Of a stretch of DNA of 64,000 bases, positions 26,076 through 35,112 are shown one piece after another (the stretch's first letter is position 1; each line of letters begins with the position of its first letter). Source of the stretch: Eisenbergiella tayi. GTDB lineage: Bacteria; Bacillota; Clostridia; Lachnospirales; Lachnospiraceae. The stretch is taken from assembly GCF_001881565.1 (NCBI RefSeq), contig NZ_MPDJ01000001.1, forward strand, positions 568,271-632,270, written 5' to 3'. The notes below the pieces were generated by a model. The model was given only the letters and a program-made list of their open reading frames with translations, was not told the origin of the DNA and made no database searches. A program made the position numbers and the translations under genes.

Positions 26076-26969
26076 CTACCTGATGCCGGCCTCTCTGCAG
26101 TCTTTAAGTACCTGTTTAATCGCTTCCACTCCTTCCCGGGGAATCTGATGAAAAGGACTTCTGCATTTTCCTACCGGATAACCCAGCAGTTCCACTGCGG
26201 TTTTAACCACTGTGTTGGGATTTCCATATCGGAATGTATTCCGGAAAGGCCGGATATTATCCTGCGCTTTTCTGGCGGCATCCAGATTTCCAGCTATGAA
26301 ATTCTCGTATATCGCCGCCATATTTTCAGGAAATACATTCGCACATCCTGCTATTCCTCCTGCTCCGCCTGCCAGCAGATTCCACAGGATAAGAGAATCA
26401 TTTCCCGAAAGGACACAGAATTTCTTCCCTCTGGTAAGCTCTATATATTGGAGCATATTATCAAAATTACCACTGCTGTCCTTTACCCCCGCAATATTAT
26501 CAATATCCGCAAGCCGCGCCACCGTGGCAGGAGCCAGCGCATTTCCGGTCCTGGCCGGGATATTGTAAAGCACAATGGGAATATCAACCGCTTCGGCTAC
26601 CTGTCTGTAATGGATATACAATTCTTCCTGAGATGCTGCCGCAAACCAGGGAGTTATCACCGATAATACATCTGCTCCCAGCGCCTGTGCCTTTTTGCTC
26701 ATCCTTATCGTATCCTTCGTGGACACACAGCCGGTTCCTGCATATACAGGCACCCTTTCTGCAGCTGTCTCTATTACCACGGAAAGTACTCTTTCCTTTT
26801 CCTCCTCGCTGAGTATATAGCCTTCCCCATTGGTTCCCAGCGCAAAAATGCCATGGACCCCACTTTCAATAAGACGGTTTACCTGATTGGCCAGTTCCTT
26901 TTCGTTGACAGCTTCCTCCTCATCCATTGGTGTTATGATAGGAGGAATAATCCCTCTGATCTCAGTCAT
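26076..26969 (-). CDS. DapA/N-acetylneuraminate lyase-family aldolase
   Basis: A 297-residue class I pyruvate aldolase or dehydratase-type TIM barrel. Schiff-base Lys163 in AGVKDSSGN, Tyr135 in VLYNIPAR and the GTNGEG loop (residues 45-50) are present. GTNGE rather than GTTGE is common in sugar-acid aldolases outside lysine synthesis, so an aldolase on a keto-sugar acid is more likely than dihydrodipicolinate synthase. The ATG at 26969 was chosen over 27017 because GGAGGAAAGAGG precedes it; the start overlaps the dehydrogenase stop by 8 nt. The substrate is inferred to be a keto acid from the glycan handled by this operon. Confidence 0.85.
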   Translation of the reverse strand: MTEIRGIIPPIITPMDEEEAVNEKELANQVNRLIESGVHGIFALGTNGEGYILSEEEKERVLSVVIETAAERVPVYAGTGCVSTKDTIRMSKKAQALGADVLSVITPWFAAASQEELYIHYRQVAEAVDIPIVLYNIPARTGNALAPATVARLADIDNIAGVKDSSGNFDNMLQYIELTRGKKFCVLSGNDSLILWNLLAGGAGGIAGCANVFPENMAAIYENFIAGNLDAARKAQDNIRPFRNTFRYGNPNTVVKTAVELLGYPVGKCRSPFHQIPREGVEAIKQVLKDCREAGIR

Positions 26970-28146
26970 CCTCTTTCCTCCTGCCGCTGATAATTTCCCG
27001 ATAAATTTTCCTTGCATCCTGAGGTGTTACCTTCTTCTTATTATTGTCAAGAAGTCGTGTCACCTGCATACCAGCCTCCACCAGGCTGTCCAAATCTTTT
27101 TCCTCCACATGGAACTGCTCCAGGGTAACCGGTACCTTCAGGTTAGCTATAATTTCTTCCATCCTGCTTAAAACCTTATCCGCCTTATCCCCAGCCCTTA
27201 TGCTTCGTTCCCCCAGCTCCGTCATATCATAAATCTGAGACAGTTCTTCCAGACAGGCATCTTTATTAAAACGCATAACAGGCATAAGAAGAATCGCATT
27301 GGAAATACCATGGGCTATATGATATTTTCCTCCCAGCGGATAGGATAAAGCATGTACGGCGGTCGTGCCGGACGAGGTTATTGCGGCTCCCGCATAAAAG
27401 GCCGCCAGAAGCATATTATTCTTTGCAGCTGCCGCTTCCGGATTCAGGCAGGCTTCTTCGATATTACGAAATATGAGCTTCACCGCTTCCCCTGCAAATA
27501 AATTGCTGACAGGATTAGCTTTGTTGGAGGTATAGCATTCCACCGCATGGGCCATTGCATCGATCCCCGTTGCTGCCGCAATCGGCAAAGGAAGCTTTTT
27601 TATCATGCTCCCATCCAGAATCACATAATCCGCAATCATTGCCGGATTCACAATGCCCACCTTCAATTCCTTTTCCGGTACTGCAACAATACTGTTGGGA
27701 GTAGCTTCGGAGCCGGTTCCTGCGGTTGTGGGAATCAGTATAGTATCTGTTTTCTTCTTTCCCAGCAAAGGCTCGTCCAGTAATTCCTTCACTCCGTATT
27801 CCTCTGATGCGGCAACCGAAGAAAGCTTTGCAATATCAAGAACGCTCCCTCCCCCAATCCCGACAATCACATCGGCTCCCGATGCTTTGAACTCATCAAT
27901 GACCTTCTGTGCCTGAGCATAGGTAGGTTCCGAAGGCAGTTCGTCCAGAATAACAATATCCACACCGGCCTCTTTCATATACTTCACAGGTTCATCCAGC
28001 AGTCCGGCTTTCTCAATCCCCTTATCCGTAAACACAGCCGCTTTTTGATATCCGCTCAGAATTCCCCGGAGCTGCGAAAGCGCGCCCTCACCGCAATAAA
28101 CATTTCCGGGCATCCTCAAACAATATTGTGCCGCCATTCCCACCAC
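26962..28146 (-). CDS. Iron-containing alcohol dehydrogenase
   Basis: A 394-residue PF00465-type NAD(P)-dependent dehydrogenase. It has the cofactor-binding GIGGGSVLDIAKLSS (residues about 95-109), PTTAGTGSEATPNS, and the metal ligands around GIDAMAHAVECY and HGISNAILLMP. The GTG start at 28146 has GGGAG 8 nt upstream; ATG at 28137 is the alternative. Its first 59 bases overlap the kinase gene, and its end overlaps the aldolase start, a tightly coupled arrangement. It may oxidise a sugar acid to the keto acid used by the aldolase, or reduce an aldehyde product. Neither is shown. Confidence 0.85.
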   Translation of the reverse strand: MVGMAAQYCLRMPGNVYCGEGALSQLRGILSGYQKAAVFTDKGIEKAGLLDEPVKYMKEAGVDIVILDELPSEPTYAQAQKVIDEFKASGADVIVGIGGGSVLDIAKLSSVAASEEYGVKELLDEPLLGKKKTDTILIPTTAGTGSEATPNSIVAVPEKELKVGIVNPAMIADYVILDGSMIKKLPLPIAAATGIDAMAHAVECYTSNKANPVSNLFAGEAVKLIFRNIEEACLNPEAAAAKNNMLLAAFYAGAAITSSGTTAVHALSYPLGGKYHIAHGISNAILLMPVMRFNKDACLEELSQIYDMTELGERSIRAGDKADKVLSRMEEIIANLKVPVTLEQFHVEEKDLDSLVEAGMQVTRLLDNNKKKVTPQDARKIYREIISGRRKEDD

Positions 28147-29401
28147 ATCCTTTCTCCCACTTATCTTCTGTTAAATTTACGAGCTTAACCAATAAATCCT
28201 CTTCTCCAAAACCTCCTGACTTGGAAATCACTTTATAATGTTTTCCCTGCAGCTTCATATCGGAATATACAACTCCTTTATCCAATTCACAAAGAAGAGA
28301 AATCTGTCTGCACTTCACTTTTTTTATAAAATGTATCAGGGTATCTCCGCCGATAACCATAATGGTTGCATCCAGGCCTCCCTTTATTACTTCTCCCAAA
28401 ATTTCGCCCAGCCTGTCTGCTATGTCAACCCGAGCCTCTTCCAGTGTCCTGTTTTGACTGCCCAGATATTGATTCACACGCTCCATCTCCGACTGTGTAT
28501 CTATCATGCAGGCGCCTTCACGGACACATGTGCTGATAATACCGGCTATCAGCTTTTTCCCCTGCAATGTATCAAGATATCCCTGCTGCAGCTGCTGTTC
28601 CAATGTAAGGGTAATTCCGGATATTCCCGCCTGTTTCGCATATGCTATCTGTTTTTTTGAAATATCATTGATGCTTCCGCACATAATCAGCAGCGGTTTC
28701 CTTACGGTCTCTTTTTTTCTTTCATGTCTGAATACAGGCAGATATTCGGTTACTGCAGAAGCAAACCCGGCACAGCCTGCCAATACCCTCAGACGTCCTT
28801 TTTCCTGCAGAATCTCTGCTGTCCTCTTTAAATCGTCATCTGAGGAAGCATCAAAGATTGCTATTTGTTTTTCTCCCCTATTAATCTCTAGTTCCTCCGG
28901 ACACCTGTATTCCCTGACTATATTTTGGTATTCCCCGAACAGTTTTTTTACCCGGGAACAGGTAACCGGTTCAAAGGGATCCTGCCCAAAAACACTTTCT
29001 GTAATAGGTATACCGTCAATATAACTCACCCCATTCTTCACAATCCTGTGCATTTCGGGAAATGCCGGCAGAAAAGCAAGAAAACTTTCTTCCGATGCAT
29101 CCAACACAGCTTTAATTTCCTGGGCTATATTTCCTCTCAGACCGGAATCTGTTTTTTTGTACAAATATGTAATTCCTGCCTCCCTCGCTTTTCTTGCAAG
29201 CCTGTAAACCACATCATAAGCTTCCGGCCCCGACAAATGTCTGGTTTCCGTATCCACAATAAAAACTTCTGCTGAAGGATAATCTCCAAATTCCATGTCG
29301 GTATCTGTCATGATTTCTGTCCTGGCCCCATATGCGGCGAACTGTATTCCAGTATCCAGTGCCCCGGTAAAATCATCCGCAATTATCAACAATTTTTCCA
29401 T
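28088..29401 (-). CDS. Four-carbon acid sugar kinase (DUF1537 family)
   Basis: A 437-residue DUF1537 kinase. The N-terminal domain has the IADDFTGALDTG motif (residues about 6-17), which binds the sugar acid. The C-terminal nucleotide domain has IMVIGGDTLIHFI and ISKSGGFGEEDLLVKL. Characterised members phosphorylate D-threonate, D-erythronate or 3-oxo-tetronate at O4. With a PdxA2-type dehydrogenase in the same operon, the expected steps are tetronate to 4-phospho-tetronate to dihydroxyacetone phosphate. The ATG at 29401 was chosen over the in-frame GTG at 29410 because AAGGTGG sits 5 nt upstream. First gene of the eight-gene operon. Confidence 0.88.
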   Translation of the reverse strand: MEKLLIIADDFTGALDTGIQFAAYGARTEIMTDTDMEFGDYPSAEVFIVDTETRHLSGPEAYDVVYRLARKAREAGITYLYKKTDSGLRGNIAQEIKAVLDASEESFLAFLPAFPEMHRIVKNGVSYIDGIPITESVFGQDPFEPVTCSRVKKLFGEYQNIVREYRCPEELEINRGEKQIAIFDASSDDDLKRTAEILQEKGRLRVLAGCAGFASAVTEYLPVFRHERKKETVRKPLLIMCGSINDISKKQIAYAKQAGISGITLTLEQQLQQGYLDTLQGKKLIAGIISTCVREGACMIDTQSEMERVNQYLGSQNRTLEEARVDIADRLGEILGEVIKGGLDATIMVIGGDTLIHFIKKVKCRQISLLCELDKGVVYSDMKLQGKHYKVISKSGGFGEEDLLVKLVNLTEDKWEKGCGGNGGTILFEDARKCLLR

Positions 29402-29424
29402 GACTCCCACCTTAATTTCAAAGA

Positions 29425-29441
29425 TGTTTCAAATCGAAACA
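29425..29441. promoter_or_regulatory. Candidate operator 1 of the PrpR-like regulator
   Basis: TGTTTC-AAATC-GAAACA is a 17-bp inverted repeat located in the leader of the kinase operon, just upstream of its ribosome-binding site. The same half-site pattern recurs at 29,608. Confidence 0.45.
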
Positions 29442-29498
29442 CTTTTGTTTTATTTTCATTTTCCTGCACTTCCATTACCAATAGAGTTTTTTGTATAT

Positions 29499-29527
29499 TT
29501 TATATAAATTATTGGTCTGTTACGCAA
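29499..29527 (-). promoter_or_regulatory. Predicted promoter of the kinase/importer operon
   Basis: On the minus strand: -35 TTGCGT (29527-29522), 17 nt, -10 TATAAA (29504-29499). The leader of about 95 nt contains operator 1. No sigma-54-type GG-N10-GC element was seen. Confidence 0.45.
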
Positions 29528-29564
29528 TGTTTTTATCTAATTTACACTTAGTCTAGCAATTTAC

Positions 29565-29583
29565 TTTCGTTTTATCAACGAAA
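29565..29583. promoter_or_regulatory. Candidate operator 2 (perfect inverted repeat)
   Basis: TTTCGTT-TTATC-AACGAAA, 7-bp arms with a 5-nt centre, lies upstream of both divergent genes. It shares the GAAA/TTTC character of the other two sites. Confidence 0.4.
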
Positions 29584-29607
29584 CAAAAGGCAAATAATCG
29601 AAATAAG

Positions 29608-29624
29608 TGTTTTATATTGAAACA
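29608..29624. promoter_or_regulatory. Candidate operator 3 of the PrpR-like regulator
   Basis: TGTTTT-ATATT-GAAACA matches the TGTTTY-N5-GAAACA pattern of operator 1. It lies about 55 nt before the regulator start, where it could mediate autoregulation. Confidence 0.45.
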
Positions 29625-29678
29625 TTTACCAGAATAAATATCCATTATTCTGTAGTAATATTGTAAGGAGGAAGAGGA

Positions 29679-31472
29679 ATGAAGAAAATAAAAGTACTGG
29701 GGATTGCCCCTTTTGAAAGTATGAGCACCCTTATGCTCCAGGCAGGTGCCAAAAGAAATGATATTTCCCTCACTGTTTATACAGGAGATTTGGAAGACGG
29801 GGCTGCAATCGCTTCCCGATATACACAGAATGATTTTGACTTTATTATCTCACGCGGAGGGACTGCACAGCTGATCCGTCAGGTAAGCAGCATACCTGTG
29901 ATAGAAATTACTATTTCCCTTTACGATCTGCTCCGGTGCATCCAGCTGGCGCAGAGCGCGTCGAACCATTATGCCCTTATCGGTTTCCCGAATATCACTA
30001 AAAATACCCATTTTATCAATACCCTTCTGAATTATAAAATGGATATTTATACCATTCACAATCAGAAAGAAGCCGAAAAGGTGCTGAAAGATATTGCATC
30101 CTCCGATATTGAGGTTATATTAAGTGATTCCATCAGCAACTCTCTGGCAAAGTCCTATCATTTCCGTTCCATATTGATAACTTCCGGTACGGAAAGCATC
30201 GATGCCACCTTTGAACAGGTAGTTTCCTATGGAAACATGTATAAAGAAACACTTCACCAGAGCAAAATGTTCCGCTGTCTTTTGGAAACTCATCCGTTTG
30301 ATGTCTATGTATTCAGTCCCGAAGGGGAAATGATTTACCATTCCAGAGATGATTTATATTCCAGAGAGCTGACGAATATCATGGCAGGGCTTGTCCCCTC
30401 CGTCATAAAAGACGGACAGAAAAAGGTATACCGGAAATACTCCGGCATCCTGGCTTCTATTTCGGGATCCCTGAAGAAAATAGACGAGGAAGATCTGATC
30501 CAGTTTTATGTGAATTTCAGAAAGGTTCCCCTTTCCCTCCTGAAAAATGGGCTTCATTATCTGGACAAAGAGGAGCTGCTTAATAATGCGGAAAATTTCT
30601 ATCTTAATACGGCCCCTCAGCAATTCATTGAAAGCCTGACGAAAGATGCCCTCAATTCCCGTTCCCCATTATTTGTCCTTGCCGAAAGGGGAATGGATAA
30701 ACAGCATTTTGTGGAAATGCTTTATCTGCAGAGCAGTGAACAGAATAATCCTCTGGCCCTGATAGACTGCTCCCGTCTGCTGAACAGCCGGAACTGGGAT
30801 TACCTGATGCAGGATATGAATTCCCCTTTGAGCGATACCGGCACCACCATTTACATACGGAATATTGATTTGCTTCCGGAGGCGCACTTTAAGGAACTGT
30901 TATATACCATCAAAGACACAGGGCTTCACAAACGAAACCGTATTATTTTTGAATTATCCCATAAAGAAAGCACACCCTATCCGGATCGGTTTGTATTTAC
31001 AAAAAATATTCTGAACTGTGTAACCATTGAAATTCCTCCCTTACGGGAAACAAAAGAATACATTCCTCATATGGCCGGGCTTTTCATCGGTACCTTTAAT
31101 GTTGATTTCGGTAAGGAAATTGCAGGCTTTGAGCCGGAAGCCCTCAACATGCTTCAGGAATTCGACTGGCCGTTTAATTATGCACAGCTGCGCAGAGTGA
31201 TCACACGCCTGGGGAACATCACCGAGGAACCTTTTATAAAGAGCACCGATGTCCGAAAAGTGCTGCTGTCAGAGGAAAAAGAAGCCAGGCTTCAGACTTT
31301 GGTTCCTTCTTCCTCTGAAAAACATGCCAATCTGAATCTTCACCGCACTCTGGAAGAGATTAATCGTGAAATCGTGGAGCTTGTCGTAAAAGAAGAAGGC
31401 GGCAATCAAAGCGCGGCAGCAAGGAGGCTTGGAATAAGCCGCACTACACTCTGGCGCATATTAAAGCTGTAA
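29679..31472 (+). CDS. PrpR_N-type regulator with degenerate AAA+ domain
   Basis: A 597-residue regulator. Residues 1-190 match the PrpR N-terminal sensor (DFDFIISRGGTAQLIR; ASNHYALIGFPN). A spacer follows, then an AAA+-like region (about 320-520) in which the Walker A is decayed (LAERGMDKQ instead of GExGTGKE) and the sigma-54-contacting GAFTGA loop is absent. The C-terminus is a Fis-type helix-turn-helix (NQSAAARRLGISRTTLWRIL). It should therefore not activate sigma-54; it more likely represses or activates a sigma-70 promoter in response to a sugar-acid ligand. It is divergent from the kinase operon and preceded by AAGGAGGAAGAGG. It ends 11 nt from the convergent MATE gene. Confidence 0.8.
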   Translation: MKKIKVLGIAPFESMSTLMLQAGAKRNDISLTVYTGDLEDGAAIASRYTQNDFDFIISRGGTAQLIRQVSSIPVIEITISLYDLLRCIQLAQSASNHYALIGFPNITKNTHFINTLLNYKMDIYTIHNQKEAEKVLKDIASSDIEVILSDSISNSLAKSYHFRSILITSGTESIDATFEQVVSYGNMYKETLHQSKMFRCLLETHPFDVYVFSPEGEMIYHSRDDLYSRELTNIMAGLVPSVIKDGQKKVYRKYSGILASISGSLKKIDEEDLIQFYVNFRKVPLSLLKNGLHYLDKEELLNNAENFYLNTAPQQFIESLTKDALNSRSPLFVLAERGMDKQHFVEMLYLQSSEQNNPLALIDCSRLLNSRNWDYLMQDMNSPLSDTGTTIYIRNIDLLPEAHFKELLYTIKDTGLHKRNRIIFELSHKESTPYPDRFVFTKNILNCVTIEIPPLRETKEYIPHMAGLFIGTFNVDFGKEIAGFEPEALNMLQEFDWPFNYAQLRRVITRLGNITEEPFIKSTDVRKVLLSEEKEARLQTLVPSSSEKHANLNLHRTLEEINREIVELVVKEEGGNQSAAARRLGISRTTLWRILKL

Positions 31473-31483
31473 TTTTAATACTC

Positions 31484-32902
31484 TTATTCATCTGATATTC
31501 TGCATTTCCCTGAAGTCAAATGGTTCTCCCGGCAGAAAGAACGGATATCAAATATTACCAATATACAGGCCAGTACAGCAGTCAGAGAATTGCTGGCCAT
31601 CATGACAATACCCACGCTTTCACTTCCTAACGAAGTGAATCGCTGAAGAATCCATAACAACAAAATACGGAATAAAAACAGCCTGCACACATTGATAAAC
31701 AGGATTTTCCGTGTTTTTCCCAGACCGTACATAAATGCCATGACTGAAGCGCCTATCCCCCAGGGAACTATGGTCCCCAGTGCATCATAACGAAAAATAT
31801 TACGGATAATATCCCTGAATTCCGCATTCAGCCCATGGGAGGAGCTGGCATATAAATAGCTGAGTGTATCAATGGAAAGCAGGCTGATGATCAGTCCCGC
31901 ACTGCCGAAAAGCAAATTGATCACAAAAATTTTCTTAAATGCCTCCAGGGCTCTTGCAGGTTTCCCTGCTCCCAGGTTCTGGCTGATAATAGCCGCACAG
32001 CCTTCCTGATATCCGCTTTGGGCATTGGAAAAAATTCCGGTAATATTATTACATATCCCCAACGCTCCCACGGTAAGGGAGCCATATGCACTGCACATGG
32101 AATTCACAATAACCTTTCCTGCGGAAAAAGCCGCCTTTTCCACAATGAGCGGAAACGAAATCTTCAGCAGAGGAGCCACCGCTTTGGAATGCAGGCAGAC
32201 ATTTCCCATGGAAAAACGGAAGGAACTCCCCTTTTGGCTTATATTCTTCAATCCTATAACCATTAGAACGGCCTGAGAAATCACGCTGGCTATGGCAATC
32301 ATGGTAATTCCGCTCTCAAGCACGTATACAAAAAAAGCAGTAAACGCCAGTTTAAGAACAATAACAATCATATTCAGCCGGAAAATACGTTTCGTATTGC
32401 CCCTCGAGCGTTCCACTGCAATATATGCATTGTTAAAAAAGGCCACCGCTAATCCTGCCAGTTCGATATTAAAATAGGTGCTTCCCATGGCAATCAGTTC
32501 TTCCGGTGTCCGGGCTGCTTTCAGAAGAATGCCCGTAAAAGGAATACATGAAAGCAAAAGGATATCCAGAATTCCCACCATGGCAAACAGATTGCTGACC
32601 CGCTGCTTAACCAGGCCATAGTCTCCTGCCCCATATGCTTCGCTGATTTTCAGGCTGCTGCCCATGGAAAGCCCCATCCCTATGGCGGAAACCGTAATAT
32701 TAATCTGGGAAAGATAGGCTACTGCACTGACAGCTTCCGCATTAATATGGGAAGCCATCAGAGAGTCAAGCATTTTATATAAGGTATTCAAGGCCTGATA
32801 AAAGGCCAGCGGGGTCCCTGTCCGTAGCAGCACCTTCCAGAGATTTTCCTGCAGGGCATAGTCTCGGAAAGCCTCTTCCTGCTCCAAAGCGTTCTTTTTC
32901 AT
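31484..32902 (-). CDS. MATE family efflux transporter
   Basis: A 472-residue, 12-span multidrug/toxin extrusion-type exporter in two six-helix halves. The first half has YQALNTLYKMLDSLMASHI, the membrane repeat begins again near residue 240, and SGYQEGCAAIISQNLGAG is the conserved second-half loop. These proteins exchange Na+ or H+ for organic solutes. It overlaps the upstream glycosidase stop (ATGA), so the two are translated together, an odd pairing for a drug exporter. The cargo is unknown. It converges with the PrpR-like gene with only 11 nt between them and no clear terminator. Confidence 0.85.
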   Translation of the reverse strand: MKKNALEQEEAFRDYALQENLWKVLLRTGTPLAFYQALNTLYKMLDSLMASHINAEAVSAVAYLSQINITVSAIGMGLSMGSSLKISEAYGAGDYGLVKQRVSNLFAMVGILDILLLSCIPFTGILLKAARTPEELIAMGSTYFNIELAGLAVAFFNNAYIAVERSRGNTKRIFRLNMIVIVLKLAFTAFFVYVLESGITMIAIASVISQAVLMVIGLKNISQKGSSFRFSMGNVCLHSKAVAPLLKISFPLIVEKAAFSAGKVIVNSMCSAYGSLTVGALGICNNITGIFSNAQSGYQEGCAAIISQNLGAGKPARALEAFKKIFVINLLFGSAGLIISLLSIDTLSYLYASSSHGLNAEFRDIIRNIFRYDALGTIVPWGIGASVMAFMYGLGKTRKILFINVCRLFLFRILLLWILQRFTSLGSESVGIVMMASNSLTAVLACILVIFDIRSFCRENHLTSGKCRISDE

Positions 32903-34965
32903 AATATTACCTCAAGGCGCCCAAGGCCCTCACAGTTTCCCCTTTCCTCCCCGTCTACAGAAACAGTGAGCTTTCTGTTTTCTTTTTCCAGGCAGACCCT
33001 GATATCATGCCCCTGAATGGTGAGATTGTTAAGGCAGAAATGTTCCAGCCCGATATCCAGCGGTTCCACAACAATTTTCCCCGGATATACAGATATCCCG
33101 GCAATATACTTTACCACCAAATCAATATAATACGAATGGCTGTAATCCACATCGTCACTGATACATTCCCCGGTCATACTGTTATAATGCTCTACAAGAT
33201 AAGGAGTCTCCCCATCTCCGCCATAATAGTGAAGTCTGGTGAATTTCATAAAATACCGGCCGAAATCCTTATCCCATTCATGTCCTTTTGCCAGGCTCTC
33301 TCTGCCTATCCCGTCCAGTATAATACTGTTGGCATAAGGCCAGGCCGGTCCATCCCATATGCAGCCGTTTCTTCCTTTAAAGAACTGCCCCATCCAGCCT
33401 CCCTCCGGAGTAAACACCTTACATTCCTTACTTACGGAAGGGAAGGGACAGCCGGTGTCAAATTCCTCTGAGAATAAGGTTTCCATACATTTGACATGAT
33501 TTTCGTCCGTTATCCCTGCAAAAAATGGAAAAGCTCCCACAATATTTTTTACATATGCTTTTTCATCTGTCTGATAATGCAGGTCATAGAAAAAACCACT
33601 TTCTCCGTCCCACATTTTTTCCAGGATATCTTTCTTAATTTCTTCTGCTTCCTTCCGGTATCTTTCTTCCTCCGGATCACCGCAGACTCCGCAAAGATAC
33701 GCAGTGGCCAGCGTATTCAGATAATGATATACATTCCTGTCCACACGTTTTAAAGGCGTGAATTTTTTATTATCCCGGCAGTCGAGGGGAAAGTCATGAA
33801 AATACCAGTAGCTGGGCTGGTATTCCATTCCGGTAAGCTGATGGACATATTGGATGAGCAGAGAATCTTCCTCATTGCCGTATACCTTTTTCCATGCTTC
33901 CCTTTGCTTTTTCACTACAGGAAGCGCTTCCTGTGCAAAGGCTTTTTCTCCGCTGACCAGATAATACTGCCACACCGACCAGCCAAAAAAATTGGCATAA
34001 GGATTCCCTCTCCCATCTACCCTGGCACAATGGAATTCTCCCGTTTCGTCCTGATTGTCCCGCATGGTATGCAGAATAGAGTTTCCATACTCTTTATCCT
34101 GATACCAGCGCAGATCCAGAAGGTGCATGGGTACGCTCAAAGGTATCAGCTTGGAAAATTCCCATCCCTCCGGCTTATACGGAATTTTGCTCATTTTATG
34201 GGAACGGCCTTCGCAGAAATATCGTTCTTTTAAATTACCGATCCCGGGTTCCATCATATTATGCCGGAATATAAACCAACGGTATGCCCATGTTTTATCA
34301 ATCACGGGATTATCCGATATGAATTCCGGCGCTTTATCAAACCAGGATTGATACTCTTTTATGTGAATATCCAGCCCTTCCTTTCCGCTGCGGAATTTCT
34401 TACCGATTTCCCTGCAGGCTGATTCCATCCGTTCCGTTTCTTCTTCCAGACAGATTTGTACTGCCACGCAGAGATCCTTTTTTTCTCCGGGAGAGACTGC
34501 CCACTCCCTTTCTTTTATCCGCTCCCCATTACAAAAATAAACGGCAGCTAACCTTTTCCCGTAAGTCGTGGGAAAACTGCCGTCCTCCGTACCCAATTCC
34601 AAAAAGAGGGTAAAAGGACTGTTTCCTGTATTTTCCCATGTCATACAGGAAACTGCAGTGTCATATATGGTTATAAATTTCCGTTCCTTCAGCCGTATTC
34701 CCTCTTTTTCAAAACGTAATGTAATGTGGCTCGGTTTCCATGTTATTTGGGAAGGTTCGTACTCTTTCACCGCAGAACATCGGATTCGGAAAAGGGAAGG
34801 GATATTTATTTTGTGAATAAAATCTATCCTTCCGGAAAACCCGGGCTCCACATCCAGATAATCCGCCCAAAGCCTGAGTCCGCTGGCATCCATTAACACT
34901 TTTTCAGGATTCGTACGCAGTCTTCGTCTTTTTCCCTCCAGTATCGTATCGATAATCATAGTCAT
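32899..34965 (-). CDS. MGH1-like (alpha/alpha)6-barrel glycoside hydrolase
   Basis: A 688-residue cytoplasmic glycosidase-like protein. An N-terminal beta-sandwich (about 1-210) is followed by an (alpha/alpha)6 barrel. Its landmarks fit MGH1/GH63-like enzymes: FFGWSVWQYYL, KRVDRNVYHYLNTLATAYL, EKMWDGESGFFYDLHY, GPAWPYANSIILDG, and HYNSMTGECISDDVDYSHSYYIDL. The exact family and substrate are not identifiable by eye. The ATG at 34965 was chosen because GGAGGAGGT lies upstream; the longer frame to 35019 has no such site. It forms a two-gene operon with the MATE exporter through an ATGA overlap. The 147 bases upstream hold no clear gene. Confidence 0.65.
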   Translation of the reverse strand: MTMIIDTILEGKRRRLRTNPEKVLMDASGLRLWADYLDVEPGFSGRIDFIHKINIPSLFRIRCSAVKEYEPSQITWKPSHITLRFEKEGIRLKERKFITIYDTAVSCMTWENTGNSPFTLFLELGTEDGSFPTTYGKRLAAVYFCNGERIKEREWAVSPGEKKDLCVAVQICLEEETERMESACREIGKKFRSGKEGLDIHIKEYQSWFDKAPEFISDNPVIDKTWAYRWFIFRHNMMEPGIGNLKERYFCEGRSHKMSKIPYKPEGWEFSKLIPLSVPMHLLDLRWYQDKEYGNSILHTMRDNQDETGEFHCARVDGRGNPYANFFGWSVWQYYLVSGEKAFAQEALPVVKKQREAWKKVYGNEEDSLLIQYVHQLTGMEYQPSYWYFHDFPLDCRDNKKFTPLKRVDRNVYHYLNTLATAYLCGVCGDPEEERYRKEAEEIKKDILEKMWDGESGFFYDLHYQTDEKAYVKNIVGAFPFFAGITDENHVKCMETLFSEEFDTGCPFPSVSKECKVFTPEGGWMGQFFKGRNGCIWDGPAWPYANSIILDGIGRESLAKGHEWDKDFGRYFMKFTRLHYYGGDGETPYLVEHYNSMTGECISDDVDYSHSYYIDLVVKYIAGISVYPGKIVVEPLDIGLEHFCLNNLTIQGHDIRVCLEKENRKLTVSVDGEERGNCEGLGRLEVIL

Positions 34966-35112
34966 ATCAATTACCTCCTCCCTATTTGTAACCATACCGC
35001 AGGGCTTATAAATTAGCAAGAAAACGACTGGGCCTATCAGTTACAAAATTAAACAATCTGCCTTCCTCCGGGCGAGATAAAAAACACCGGAGCCGCCTTT
35101 TAGTTGCTGTAT

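Noticed and set aside
26076..26969. Calling the aldolase lysine-pathway dapA
   Set aside because: It lies in a sugar-acid operon and has GTNGE instead of the GTTGE typical of dihydrodipicolinate synthase.
29411..29678. Sigma-54 promoter for the kinase operon
   Set aside because: No GG-N10-GC element seen and the adjacent PrpR-like protein lacks the GAFTGA loop.
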